Counted from the stretch's first letter, positions 16,540 through 26,078 are shown. The stretch: 64,000 nt of DNA from Pseudanabaena sp. SR411 (GCF_002251945.1 NZ_NDHW01000184.1:62531-126530), one strand, 5' to 3'. Translations and numbers: made by a program. Notes: generated by a model not told the origin, from the letters alone.

Positions 16540-19062
16540 TTATTCTTTGCAAGGTGGGAGTTTAGAGGCGGTAGAACTTTGGGCGGCGCGAGTTGGTACT
16601 GATGGCAATGATGCGGTGATTGTTAACAGTGGTTTCTTTGTACCTGTGGGTTCACATTCCTGTACATCACCAGCATTTGCTTGTAAGTCAGCAGTTCTTG
16701 CAGTGGCGATCGCATCTCCATTTAAGGCATTAGCAACCACATTACTATTAGAGCTAAAAGATTGGTCAGATAGCAGAACTAAGACATTTGGGGGAATGTT
16801 CGTTGTGCCAATACTAATTGCTCCTTCAATGCCGCTACCTGTAGGTAAAAGTGGATCGATAGGAGAATCTACTCCAAAAGGAGTTGGTGTAATTTTAGAG
16901 AACTTAAATGAAGTATCTTGCAGAATCACAATCGAAATACTTAAGGGATTAGCAGCGCTACCAGCGATGATTCTCGGTTGAGTGTCATTGGGTAGGGTTA
17001 GTTCTATGCGACGGGGTTCTGGTGTGGTGGGATTATTATTCTGTTGGTTAGCATTAAAAACTACTAGACTAAGTGGAATCTGTTGACCCCCAATATTTGC
17101 AGGTCCTTGGATCGGGTTGATAGCCCGAAAGCTATTACCTCTAATCGTGATCGTACTGTCACTTGCAGCATTATTCACAAAGCCAGATTGGATATAACCA
17201 TTCAGAGTAATGCTGCCATTGTTGGCAATTAAAGAAACATTACTGCCAGTAGTCGTAATGGCTTTAATGCTTCCTGTGGAAATATTGCCATTTGTACTAA
17301 CAATAGAGACATTACCAGCATCAATAGCGGGGTCAAAAAAAGTATTTCCCTGAGAAGCGATCGTAATATCACCCGTGGCATTCAAGTTAACTGGTGAATC
17401 ATTACCAAAGTTACTGAGTATGGCATTAATATTCATATTTGCCGCCGTAAAATTAATCGCGCCATTCTGCGTGGTAATGTCCGCTCCAGCAGCAACAGTT
17501 ATGGTTCTCCCTGCTGTAACTGTCAAACCAACTCCTGCATTAGCCATGACTACGCTATCGCTAAATGTGACATCGTTAGATGCAACAAGCGTCACATTTG
17601 CCACCGCCGCCGCAATTGTGGCAGGGGCAATTGTGAAGGTATTGACTGTATCTGCGGCATTAGCTACATCGACTAATGTAGCAGCACCTCCAATTTGGAC
17701 AATAATGTTGAACGGATCGAGAAGCCAGTTGCCGATGCTTCCATTTGGGGCAGCAGCATCAACAAGAGCATTTTGAATATTTAGATAGTTTTTGCCAGAG
17801 GTTTCGACAAAGCCTCCATTCCCTCCATTAAGCCCACCGCGAACTGAGATTTTGCCACTAAAACTGGTTTTATCATCTGCCCAAGCAATTACTTTGCCGC
17901 CATTTCCTGATAGTAACGCATCAGCTTTAATTGTTGATGATTGATCAACCACAGTGATTTGGGAATTGGGAACTATCCCTTTACCCAAATAATCACCACC
18001 AATTAGAACAGTGCCGCCACCGATCGCACCCGAAGCATTGAGTTTTGCTGAAACTAGACCAACGCGATCGCCTAAAACATTAATCTCCCCACCTTTGTTC
18101 GTATTACTAGACACATCGAGATTCCCCGAAGCGATCGCTGTTCCCACAGTCTTGGGAATTGCTGTTCCTGATACAAGCAGATTACCCGAACTATCCACAT
18201 TTAAACCCGTTAGATTGAGGAGGGTGGCTGAGCCAGTCAGCAAATTCGGTAAATCCTTTGCCTGAATATTTGACTGCGCTAATTGATTTTGATCGGCGAT
18301 CGGTAGTTGTAAGCTCAGCAGACTTCCTTCGGGTGTAATTTTGACATACTTCCCATCTGGCACTGCGGCAATCGTGATTTTGCCTGATTCTGTGGAAATC
18401 GTGCCTGTATTAATGACCAAACCACCCACAAGAGTAATGCTCTGCCCTTCTTTAGCTGTGAGATTACCCGCATTGGCGATCGCGGCAGGTTGCTCACTTG
18501 TGGGCATTGTAGTAGAACTAGCAAAACCGAAAGCTTGAGGAGTGCCAGTTAATTTTTTGATATCATCAATTCCTGTATTTACTCCAAACCAACCATTGCC
18601 CACTTGAATTCCATTTGCTGTAGTTGCTGTGAACGCCGCAGGAACATTCAAACTAGAATTTGCACCGAAAATAATTCCCGCAGGATTTAATAGATAAAGA
18701 TTAGAATTACCACCCGTAACCTGAATGAGTCCATTAATCACCGAAGCATTTCCACCAGACACCCGTGCCAGAATATTCTGAATGCTGGGGTTGGACATAA
18801 AGTTGGCAATTTCTCCTTGAGTCAAGCCAAATTGCTGAAAACTATGATAAAGATTAGCGGCAGCTTGTGTTCCGCCTGTGATGTTTAATTGCTGGGCATT
18901 ATTAGCATCAGGAGAGACTTGTGTTCCTAAATTCCCAATACCTTGAGTTGGCAAAATTGACTGAGCGAATGCTGAACTTCCCATAACAAAGGGTTGCATC
19001 AGTAGTAGTGCGATCGCTACTCGTCTAATGGGTGGGAAGTTAGTCTTGACTACCTTGAACAT
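16540..19062 (-). CDS. Filamentous-haemagglutinin-type exoprotein (TpsA), paralogue 1
   Basis: A secreted beta-helix protein of the two-partner secretion (type Vb) pathway. It has a signal peptide (IRRVAIALLLMQPFVMGSSA) and the N-terminal TPS domain (about residues 35-160), with LNITGGTQAAANLYHSFQQF and the TPS motif variant NPAGIIFGANSS (usual form NPNGI). Degenerate beta-helix repeats follow to about residue 620, then a distinct C-terminal region ending CEPTGTKKPLLTITAS and LPPCK with two conserved cysteines. At 840 residues it is short for the family. AAAGGAG seven bases before the ATG supports the start. The nearest TpsB transporter is at 22163-23806. Confidence 0.92.
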   Translation of the reverse strand: MFKVVKTNFPPIRRVAIALLLMQPFVMGSSAFAQSILPTQGIGNLGTQVSPDANNAQQLNITGGTQAAANLYHSFQQFGLTQGEIANFMSNPSIQNILARVSGGNASVINGLIQVTGGNSNLYLLNPAGIIFGANSSLNVPAAFTATTANGIQVGNGWFGVNTGIDDIKKLTGTPQAFGFASSTTMPTSEQPAAIANAGNLTAKEGQSITLVGGLVINTGTISTESGKITIAAVPDGKYVKITPEGSLLSLQLPIADQNQLAQSNIQAKDLPNLLTGSATLLNLTGLNVDSSGNLLVSGTAIPKTVGTAIASGNLDVSSNTNKGGEINVLGDRVGLVSAKLNASGAIGGGTVLIGGDYLGKGIVPNSQITVVDQSSTIKADALLSGNGGKVIAWADDKTSFSGKISVRGGLNGGNGGFVETSGKNYLNIQNALVDAAAPNGSIGNWLLDPFNIIVQIGGAATLVDVANAADTVNTFTIAPATIAAAVANVTLVASNDVTFSDSVVMANAGVGLTVTAGRTITVAAGADITTQNGAINFTAANMNINAILSNFGNDSPVNLNATGDITIASQGNTFFDPAIDAGNVSIVSTNGNISTGSIKAITTTGSNVSLIANNGSITLNGYIQSGFVNNAASDSTITIRGNSFRAINPIQGPANIGGQQIPLSLVVFNANQQNNNPTTPEPRRIELTLPNDTQPRIIAGSAANPLSISIVILQDTSFKFSKITPTPFGVDSPIDPLLPTGSGIEGAISIGTTNIPPNVLVLLSDQSFSSNSNVVANALNGDAIATARTADLQANAGDVQECEPTGTKKPLLTITASLPSVPTRAAQSSTASKLPPCKE

Positions 19063-19182
19063 TAGGTTTCTCCTTTGGGATGGTTAAAGCATGGGAATAA
19101 ATATCAGTTATTCCAATTAATTAAACTTTTGAAATTTACTTGTCACTTTGAGAGTTTTAGTTATTAGCCCATTAACATATTA

Positions 19183-19208
19183 ACTTAGCCAAATTAATTT
19201 GGCTAAGT
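19183..19208. repeat. 26-bp perfect palindrome between the two tpsA genes
   Basis: ACTTAGCCAAATT is followed directly by its complement with no loop. It lies between tpsA2 and tpsA1 in a 180-bp A/T-rich gap and could be a terminator of tpsA2 or a regulator site. Confidence 0.55.
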
Positions 19209-19243
19209 ATATCAGCATTATTAAGTAGAAATAACTTAAGTAT

Positions 19244-21877
19244 TTATTTGCAGGGTGGTAAGTTAGAACGGTTAGGAGTTTGGGTTGTGCGAGGTTGTGA
19301 GGAAAGCAAAGATGCAGTGATCGTTAAAATTTGTTTCTTGGTTTCTGTCGGTTCACATTCTTGAAACTGAATAACATTTGCTTGTAAATCAGCAGTGCGA
19401 GCAACTTGAGTTGCATTATCAGTGCTAGGAATCTTTGTCTCGTCACTAACACCACTATTAATCTCTGTACTGGAATTATTAACACCCAAGTTCAGCTTAG
19501 AGATAAAAGATTGGTCGGAAACTAAAACAACAATTGAAGGAGGGCTTTCTAATCCGAAACCGATCGCGCCTTCAATTCCACTGCCTGTCGCTGGAAGGGG
19601 AATTGAAGGAACTTTTTCACCTATAGATAAAGTTCCACCTGAAGTACTGAGTGGTGTAACTTTAGAAAAAGTAAACAAAGTATCTTTTAGAATGACAATT
19701 GAAATAGCAAGCGGATCAGTAGCTTTGCCAGCAATGAGTCTAGGTTGACTATCATTGGGAAGAGTTAGTTCAAATCGGGAAGCTATATCACCCGTTAGTC
19801 CTAATGTTCTAGGATTAAAAACATACATGCTTGCAGGAATTAAGCTGTTGTTAGCATAAACATTTAAAGGACGTGGGTTGATCGCGCGAAAACTGTTCGC
19901 TCTGATTGTAACCGTGCTAGACAGCAAAGTGGGGCGATAGCCAAGTCGGATTGTTCCATCAACAACAATGTTCCCGTTGTTAGCAATTAAAGATACGCTA
20001 TTTTTATTTGGGGTAGGAGTATCCGAGAAGTCTAATATTTCAATAGATTGCGTCGAAATATTGCCATTTGTGCTGACTATTGAGATATTGCCAGTATTTT
20101 TATCCGTAAGAATGCCATTAACTGAAATATTACCAGTAGCAGAAAGATTGTCAACAAAAATCGTAGGAGGAGTAAAGACAATATTACCACCTGAGTTAAT
20201 AGATGATATTGAAATATCACCAGCAGCAGAAAGATTGTCAGCAGAAATAGAAGCAGCAGAAAAAGTAATATCACCACCTGAATTAATAGATGATGCAGAA
20301 ATATTACCACCAGCAGTCGCACTCAAGTTGATACCATTAGGGGTAGATACTGAGTTATTAAAAATAATGTTGTTAGATGCAACAAGCTCTACATTTGCAG
20401 TTGCATTCTCGATAACAGATGAATCAATTGTAAAATCATTGGAAACATCGGCGGCATCGTTTAACTTGCTTAGAATTAGCGGATCGGTCAGGAGAGTCGT
20501 TCCGCCAGTCTGCACAGTAATATTTCGAGGATCTAGGAGCCAGTTTCCTGCGTTCCCTTTGGGCGCAGCAGCATCAACTGATGCATTTTGAACGTTGAGA
20601 TAGTTTTTCCCAGAAGTCTCGATAAAGCCGCCATTGCCGCTATCTATGCCACCACGCGCCGATATTTTGCCACTAAAACTAGTTTTATCATCCGCCCAGA
20701 CAATTACTTTGCCACCATTTCCTGTTTGCAATGCATCGGCTTTAATTGTTGATGTTTGGTCAACAAAAGTGATTTGGGAATTGGGTACAATTCCTTTACC
20801 CAAATAATCACCACCGATGAGAACAGTACCGCCACCGATCGCACCAGAAGCATTGAGATTTGCCGAAACTAGACCAACGCGATCGCCTAAAACATTAATC
20901 TCACCACCTTTAGCAGTATTGCTAGATACATCAAGATTTCCTGATGCGATCGCTGTTCCCGCAGTTGAAGGGATAGGGCTATTAGCAACTAATACATTTC
21001 CAGAATTATCTACATTTAAGCCAGTTACGTTACGAAGTTCAGATGAACCTGTAAGCAAGTTAGGCAGATCAGAACCTAGAATTGACCGCTGTGAGAGTTC
21101 TTGTTGATCAGCGACAGGCAGTTCTAAACTCAAAAGACTACCTTCAGGAGTGATCTTGACATACTTACCATCGGCTACTGCGGCGATCGTGACTTTACCT
21201 GCTGGCGATGCGATCGTACCTGTGTTAATCACTAGTCCACCCACGAGGGTAATACTTTGACCTTGATTGACAGAAAGATTGCCAGCGTTGATCACTGGTG
21301 CGCTCTGTGGAGTGCTAGAACTAGAAGTGTTAGCCGCGAATCCAAAAGCTTGAGGATTACCAGACAGGTTCTTAATTGCGTCAACGCTTGTATCTACTCC
21401 AAACCAGCCATTTCCCACCTGAATTCCATTGGCTGTAGTCGCTGTAAAAGCCGCAGGAACATTCAAACTAGAATTCGCACCAAAAATAATTCCCGCAGGA
21501 TTTAATAAATAGAGATTAGAATTACCACCCGTAACCTGAATGAGTCCATTAATCACCGAAGCATTTCCACCAGACACCCGTGCCAGAATATTCTGAATGC
21601 TGGGGTTGGACATAAAGTTGGCAATTTCTCCTTGAGTTAAGCCAAATTGCTGAAAACTATGATAAAGATTCGCAGCGGCTTGTGTTCCGCCTGTGATGTT
21701 TAATTGCTGAGCATTATTAGCATCGGTCGAGACTTGTGAGCCTAGATTCCCAACACCTTGAGTTGGCGCAATTGACTGAGCGAATGCATCACTTCCCATA
21801 ACAAAGGGTTGCATCAGTAGTAGTGCGATCGCTACTCGTCTAATTTGCGCGAAATTACTCTTGACAACTACAGACAC
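19244..21877 (-). CDS. Filamentous-haemagglutinin-type exoprotein (TpsA), paralogue 2
   Basis: Paralogue of the neighbouring TpsA, 877 residues, with the same layout: signal peptide, TPS domain with NPAGIIFGANSS, beta-helix region and C-terminal domain ending in QECEPTETKKQILTITAS and NLPPCK. The TPS domain is almost identical to that of paralogue 1, while the repeat region has diverged. Residues about 515-590 hold a tandem repeat (SINSGGDITF and SINSGGNIVF units with DNLSAAGDIS and DNLSATGNIS). The start is GTG, decided by AAGGAG seven bases upstream. It is divergent from tpsB. Confidence 0.92.
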   Translation of the reverse strand: MSVVVKSNFAQIRRVAIALLLMQPFVMGSDAFAQSIAPTQGVGNLGSQVSTDANNAQQLNITGGTQAAANLYHSFQQFGLTQGEIANFMSNPSIQNILARVSGGNASVINGLIQVTGGNSNLYLLNPAGIIFGANSSLNVPAAFTATTANGIQVGNGWFGVDTSVDAIKNLSGNPQAFGFAANTSSSSTPQSAPVINAGNLSVNQGQSITLVGGLVINTGTIASPAGKVTIAAVADGKYVKITPEGSLLSLELPVADQQELSQRSILGSDLPNLLTGSSELRNVTGLNVDNSGNVLVANSPIPSTAGTAIASGNLDVSSNTAKGGEINVLGDRVGLVSANLNASGAIGGGTVLIGGDYLGKGIVPNSQITFVDQTSTIKADALQTGNGGKVIVWADDKTSFSGKISARGGIDSGNGGFIETSGKNYLNVQNASVDAAAPKGNAGNWLLDPRNITVQTGGTTLLTDPLILSKLNDAADVSNDFTIDSSVIENATANVELVASNNIIFNNSVSTPNGINLSATAGGNISASSINSGGDITFSAASISADNLSAAGDISISSINSGGNIVFTPPTIFVDNLSATGNISVNGILTDKNTGNISIVSTNGNISTQSIEILDFSDTPTPNKNSVSLIANNGNIVVDGTIRLGYRPTLLSSTVTIRANSFRAINPRPLNVYANNSLIPASMYVFNPRTLGLTGDIASRFELTLPNDSQPRLIAGKATDPLAISIVILKDTLFTFSKVTPLSTSGGTLSIGEKVPSIPLPATGSGIEGAIGFGLESPPSIVVLVSDQSFISKLNLGVNNSSTEINSGVSDETKIPSTDNATQVARTADLQANVIQFQECEPTETKKQILTITASLLSSQPRTTQTPNRSNLPPCK

Positions 21878-22162
21878 TTTGCTTCTCCTTTGTTATTAAG
21901 TTAGGAACAAATATTAATTGCTTTTAACTGCTCTTAATTACTTTGATTTAAAGGATATTTGCACTAAAACTATAATCTCTCAAACCATTGATTAGTGAGG
22001 AGCATTAAAAGACTTTTATAACATTTAAACACCTGAACAATATGGCAAATAGTATTAATTTTTGTATATTGAATATAGGATCTAAAAAAAATTATGCTCT
22101 AAACTTACGATCTCAAGTTATTCTTTGTTGAACTGTTGCCAACCAAAATTGATATTAGTATC

Positions 22163-23806
22163 ATGAGCTTCGTCAAACTAATTAGTCATCATCGATCGCA
22201 TTTCTTGCTTTTTGGCTATGTTCTGCTTAGCTTGGCAGAAACAGTAGCAGCAGAAACGCTTAATTCGGGCAATTCTCTAACTACACCAGCGCCCATAGTT
22301 TCATCTCCAATTGCTCAAGCGATCGCTGTTAAAAAAGTAGAAGTTATTGGTAGTACGATCTTAACTAGTGCAGAACTAGCGACAATCTCTAAGAACCTAG
22401 AAGGTCAGCAAGTAACTACGGAACAAATCCAACAGGCTGCTCAATCAATTACCCAAATCTATGCTGATCGAGGCTACATCACTTCTCAAGCAATATTCGA
22501 TCCGCAGAAAGTAGTTGATGGCATAGTTACCATTCAAGTTATCGAAGGAAGAGTCGAAAAAATTGAAGTTTTAGGCTTAACTCATACTAATCCTGATTAT
22601 GTGCGATCGCGAGTAGAGTTAGGAACTGGCACGCCTCTCAACACCGCTAAACTCGAAGATCAATTGCGATTGTTGCGTGCAGACCCCATATTTAGCGATA
22701 TTGAAGCTAGTTTGAAATCAGGAAGTCAAGCTGATAGCAGTATTCTCATCGTTACCGTGAAAGAAGCGAATCAGTTTGGGGGATTTGCCAGTATCGACAA
22801 CTTCTCGCCTCCCGCAGTTGGTTCAGAGCGTTACGGTGGGGGCTTGTTCTTTCGGAATCTCTCTGGCAATGGTGATACATTTACGGCTTCCTATTACGGA
22901 ACTACCACGGGAGGCTCCAACCAATATGATCTTTCCTACAGCATTCCACTCAATCCGATGAATGGAACTTTATCATTGCGATATTCCCCTAGCAACTATC
23001 GGATTACGCAGTCTCCTTTTGATATCTTGAATATTCGTGGGAACAATAATTTATTTGATCTGAATTTTCGTCAGCCGTTAGTCAGGTCAAATGTAGAAGA
23101 ATTTGCGCTGTCTCTAGGCTATAGCTATCAAAGAGGACAGACATTTGCCTTTAACGATCTTGCTACACCCTTTGGGCTTGGACCAGAATTAGACGGAACA
23201 ACCCGCACTAGTGTGATTAAGTTTGGTCAGGATTATACCTTACGCGATTTATTGGGAGCTTGGTCTTTGCGATCGCAGTTCAGTTTAGGAACAGGTTTAT
23301 TTGGTTCTACAAATGTGGCGACACCCAGTGGCTCTTTTTTAAGTTGGCTAGGACAAATTCAGCGCGTGCAATCTTTGGGAACTGATTCATTATTAATCGG
23401 TGCTTTAGATTTGCAATTATCTGCCGATCCCTTGTTATCTTCGCAACAATTCACCATTGGCGGCGGTCAGTCTTTGCGAGGTTTTCGCCAAAATGCGCGT
23501 ACTGGCGATAATGGGTTTCGCTTCTCCTTAGAAAATCGATTTGTGGCGCTTCGCAATGAACAGAATGCGTCTCTGTTACAGGTGATTCCCTTTCTAGATG
23601 CTGGTGCAATCTGGAATCATGCTAATAATCCAAACATTTTACCCAGTCAAAACTTTTTAGCGGGCGGTGGACTAGGACTACTATTTACGCCCTTAGAGAA
23701 ATTAAATATACGCTTAGATTACGCAATTCCCTTTGTCAATCTCAGCGATCGCGGTACAAATTTACAAGAGTCAGCTTTTTATTTCAGTTTGGGTTATCAG
23801 TTCTAG
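22163..23806 (+). CDS. ShlB/FhaC/HecB-type outer-membrane transporter (TpsB)
   Basis: Outer-membrane translocator of two-partner secretion. A signal peptide (FLLFGYVLLSLAETVAAE) is followed by POTRA domains (about residues 45-190: VEVIGSTILTSAELATISKN, then VTIQVIEGRVEKIEVLG) and a 16-strand-type beta-barrel. The barrel contains the diagnostic loop-6 motif GGGQSLRGFRQNARTG (RGF) and ends with a C-terminal aromatic residue (YFSLGYQF). The ATG at 22163 is chosen because an upstream TTG at 22136 would precede the signal peptide with polar residues. It is divergent from tpsA2 across 285 bp of A/T-rich DNA that must hold both promoters. Confidence 0.92.
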   Translation: MSFVKLISHHRSHFLLFGYVLLSLAETVAAETLNSGNSLTTPAPIVSSPIAQAIAVKKVEVIGSTILTSAELATISKNLEGQQVTTEQIQQAAQSITQIYADRGYITSQAIFDPQKVVDGIVTIQVIEGRVEKIEVLGLTHTNPDYVRSRVELGTGTPLNTAKLEDQLRLLRADPIFSDIEASLKSGSQADSSILIVTVKEANQFGGFASIDNFSPPAVGSERYGGGLFFRNLSGNGDTFTASYYGTTTGGSNQYDLSYSIPLNPMNGTLSLRYSPSNYRITQSPFDILNIRGNNNLFDLNFRQPLVRSNVEEFALSLGYSYQRGQTFAFNDLATPFGLGPELDGTTRTSVIKFGQDYTLRDLLGAWSLRSQFSLGTGLFGSTNVATPSGSFLSWLGQIQRVQSLGTDSLLIGALDLQLSADPLLSSQQFTIGGGQSLRGFRQNARTGDNGFRFSLENRFVALRNEQNASLLQVIPFLDAGAIWNHANNPNILPSQNFLAGGGLGLLFTPLEKLNIRLDYAIPFVNLSDRGTNLQESAFYFSLGYQF

Positions 23807-23819
23807 GCATGTTATCCCG

Positions 23820-23850
23820 AAGCACAAAATGGCTACGCCATTTTGTGCTT
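23820..23850. repeat. 14-bp-arm hairpin after tpsB
   Basis: AAGCACAAAATGGC, loop TAC and the exact complement, 14 bases past the tpsB stop; probable terminator. Confidence 0.65.
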
Positions 23851-23854
23851 TTGT

Positions 23855-23905
23855 AACCCAAGAATTGATTGGCGGCGCTCTGCGCCGCCAATCAATTCTT
23901 GGGTT
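23855..23905. repeat. 24-bp-arm hairpin with flanking AACCCAAGAAT
   Basis: AACCCAAGAATTGATTGGCG and onward, loop TCT and the exact complement. The base AACCCAAGAAT/ATTCTTGGGTT is shared with the hairpin at 53283 (AAAACCCAAGAAT). Confidence 0.65.
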
Positions 23906-23963
23906 TTGTAAGATAAGTGGAGCCGTTACTGGGCTTGTTTTTGTGAATTGATATGATTCGTAT

Positions 23964-23997
23964 AAAACTAGAGAGGGCTATAGCCCTCTCTAGTTTT
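23964..23997. terminator. 17-bp-arm palindrome overlapping the stop of the CofE-like gene
   Basis: AAAACTAGAGAGGGCTA is followed by its exact complement with no spacer; terminator-like on the minus strand with a T-rich tail. Confidence 0.65.
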
Positions 23998-25181
23998 TAT
24001 GCACCACTGTTGGGGCGAATCAAAACAATGGGAGTCTGTTCGGCAGCATTCCCCGCAGGATTCATTAACAGTGCTTGGTTGAGAAGCTTTTCGGAGGCCC
24101 CTGAAGTTGCCGCTAACACTTTGACCCGACGCAAATCGTTGACATCGACGATCGCTGCTTCTAGCCCAGTGCCTGCTTTGATTTCATCAACCACTGCTTG
24201 GGGATTTTTGGGGCCGAGGACAATAAATTGATCATAGGGTGGCAAAGTCCCTGTTACGTCATCAATCAGTCGTGCCTGATCACCAGCCAGCATATAAAAC
24301 ACCCCAGGCACTCGCAAAAATGCTTTGGCTAAAGCACCGACAATAAAGGCAAAAGCAACGCGCCAAGCCCCTGACTCATTAATCAATGATTGTAAACCGC
24401 AAGCCGTGGCGAGGCTCGATGTACTTTTAAAGTAATAGCAGAGACGCTTGGCTAACCACTTGGGCTTAATGTCACTGGGATGATAGAAATTGCCTTGCAT
24501 AATTGCAATCGGAGTTTCGGCGATCGTCACAATATCACCCGCTTGAGCATGACTCATCACATAGCGCTGCATCACTTCCACAGGATTATCTCCCGCCGAT
24601 AAAATGTGTGTGCGGATGGGCAACACATCTGCATCTGGGGTAGGTCGCCAGCGTTCCCTTTGATTCGCGTCAGGAAACTGTAAAGGGATAATGCAATGCT
24701 TAACTTTTTCTTCTCGTCCTGCAGGCCCGTAAATTGTGTAATGGACACGTACCCATACAGTTTTTAGTTCTTCTAAGTTTTTGCCATTCAGGTCAATCTG
24801 AATTTCAACACCTGTACTGTGATTGGGATTAACAATATAGGACTCCCAATAGTTGTCATTCCGACTGGCAGCCTGAGGATGGCGCGATCTTAACTGTACT
24901 TGGCTTTTGATTCCATCAAGGCTGTCACTAGACAATATCGAGATTACAGGATCTACTTCGACTAAGAACACATCCAGATTACGAGTTTTGTTTGTGGCCG
25001 TTAGTAGCAATTCCAAACGATAGTGATCAGGCTCATAGGTCAAAAATTGCCAAATTCCACTATCAAATTCTAGTAAATTGCCTTGACGAGTTGTGTATTG
25101 CCACTCAAACAATAACCACAGCAACACAACTAGACCACCCAAAACCGCGATCGCAATACCCACACCAATCAAAATATTCAT
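23997..25181 (-). CDS. Membrane-anchored CofE-like (F420-0:gamma-glutamyl ligase-like) protein
   Basis: An N-terminal membrane anchor (IGVGIAIAVLGGLVVLLWLL) is followed by an all-beta domain (about residues 30-180) with no name I can give, then a region resembling the F420-0:gamma-glutamyl ligase fold: VLPIRTHILSAGDNPVEVMQ, AGDIVTIAETPIAIMQG, ACGLQSLINESGAWRV and DDVTGTLPPYDQFIVLGPKN. True CofE adds glutamate to coenzyme F420. Most cyanobacteria are not known to make F420 and nothing else in the window belongs to that pathway, so the real substrate is open. The ATG at 25181 directly precedes the anchor. Confidence 0.7.
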   Translation of the reverse strand: MNILIGVGIAIAVLGGLVVLLWLLFEWQYTTRQGNLLEFDSGIWQFLTYEPDHYRLELLLTATNKTRNLDVFLVEVDPVISILSSDSLDGIKSQVQLRSRHPQAASRNDNYWESYIVNPNHSTGVEIQIDLNGKNLEELKTVWVRVHYTIYGPAGREEKVKHCIIPLQFPDANQRERWRPTPDADVLPIRTHILSAGDNPVEVMQRYVMSHAQAGDIVTIAETPIAIMQGNFYHPSDIKPKWLAKRLCYYFKSTSSLATACGLQSLINESGAWRVAFAFIVGALAKAFLRVPGVFYMLAGDQARLIDDVTGTLPPYDQFIVLGPKNPQAVVDEIKAGTGLEAAIVDVNDLRRVKVLAATSGASEKLLNQALLMNPAGNAAEQTPIVLIRPNSGA

Positions 25182-25226
25182 AAGCCTTAAATACCTACTT
25201 CCTAATCTTTAAGCCCTAAGAGTAAT

Positions 25227-25275
25227 GACCAATTTTTTAGTGAATCAGCTTTGCTAATTGACTAAAAAATTGGTC
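25227..25275. terminator. 15-bp-arm hairpin between trpA and the CofE-like gene
   Basis: GACCAATTTTTTAGT and its exact complement enclose a 19-nt loop that can itself pair in part. It lies nine bases past the trpA stop on the minus strand. Confidence 0.65.
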
Positions 25276-25283
25276 GCTAACCT

Positions 25284-26078
25284 TTAATCTCTACTAATAG
25301 ATTGCTTGAGAGTTTTACAAAGTTCAGCGATCGCATGTAAGCCACCATCAGGCTCTGCAAGTTTCCGCACCATCGCACTACCAACGATCGCCCCATCGGC
25401 ATTCCAATCGATCACTTGTTTGGCATGTTCAGGTTGCGAGATGCCAAAACCAACGGCGATCGGTTTGTCTGTGATCACTCTCAGTTGCTCAATCATCGTT
25501 TTGACACCCTTAGCAACTTCAGTACGCACACCCGTAACACCCGTAGCGCTGACCACATAAATAAAACCCTGTGACTTTGCGGCGATCGCGGCTACGCGAT
25601 CGGGTGGACTAGTGGGCGCAATTAACAAAATCACTTCAATACCTGCTTTTTGAGCAGGTTCTAACAAAACATGGGATTCTTCAAGAGGTAAGTCGGGAAC
25701 TACTAGACCACGCGCTCCTGCTTCATAAATTGTTTGCAAAAACTTTTCTACACCCATATTCAAGATGGGGTTGTAGTAGGTAAATAAAATAATTGGCGAT
25801 CGTAGTTCTGGCGCAACGGCTCGGACAACATCTAAAACTTTTTCTAGGGTTGTCCCATTCTGTAAAGCTCTTGTCGCTGCGGCTTGAATTACGGGCCCAT
25901 CAGCAAGTGGGTCAGAGTAAGGTACACCAAGCTCGATCATGTCCGCACCATTTTGATCCAAGACCCGCAAAGCTTTTGCTGTTGTCTCTAAGCTAGGATC
26001 ACCAGCCGTAATGAATGGAATAAGAGCGGGTTGCCCTTTAGCTCGCAGTTCTTCAAATCGAGCGGAGACGGATATCAT
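25284..26078 (-). CDS. trpA: Tryptophan synthase alpha chain
   Basis: Cleaves indole-3-glycerol phosphate to indole and glyceraldehyde-3-phosphate; the indole is channelled to TrpB. Family motifs are intact: [15 protein letters not shown], the catalytic Glu in [16 protein letters not shown], the catalytic Asp in [11 protein letters not shown], the phosphate-binding loop [12 protein letters not shown] and [10 protein letters not shown]. At 264 residues it has the normal length. The gene stands alone; the trpB partner is not in the window, which is usual in cyanobacteria where trp genes are scattered. Immediately upstream lies a transposase graveyard. Confidence 0.96.
   Translation of the reverse strand: MISVSARFEELRAKGQPALIPFITAGDPSLETTAKALRVLDQNGADMIELGVPYSDPLADGPVIQAAATRALQNGTTLEKVLDVVRAVAPELRSPIILFTYYNPILNMGVEKFLQTIYEAGARGLVVPDLPLEESHVLLEPAQKAGIEVILLIAPTSPPDRVAAIAAKSQGFIYVVSATGVTGVRTEVAKGVKTMIEQLRVITDKPIAVGFGISQPEHAKQVIDWNADGAIVGSAMVRKLAEPDGGLHAIAELCKTLKQSISRD

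Noticed and set aside
19968..20591. 207-codon frame on the plus strand opposite tpsA2
   Set aside because: It is an antisense shadow of a repetitive coding region; it has no family resemblance and no ribosome-binding site.
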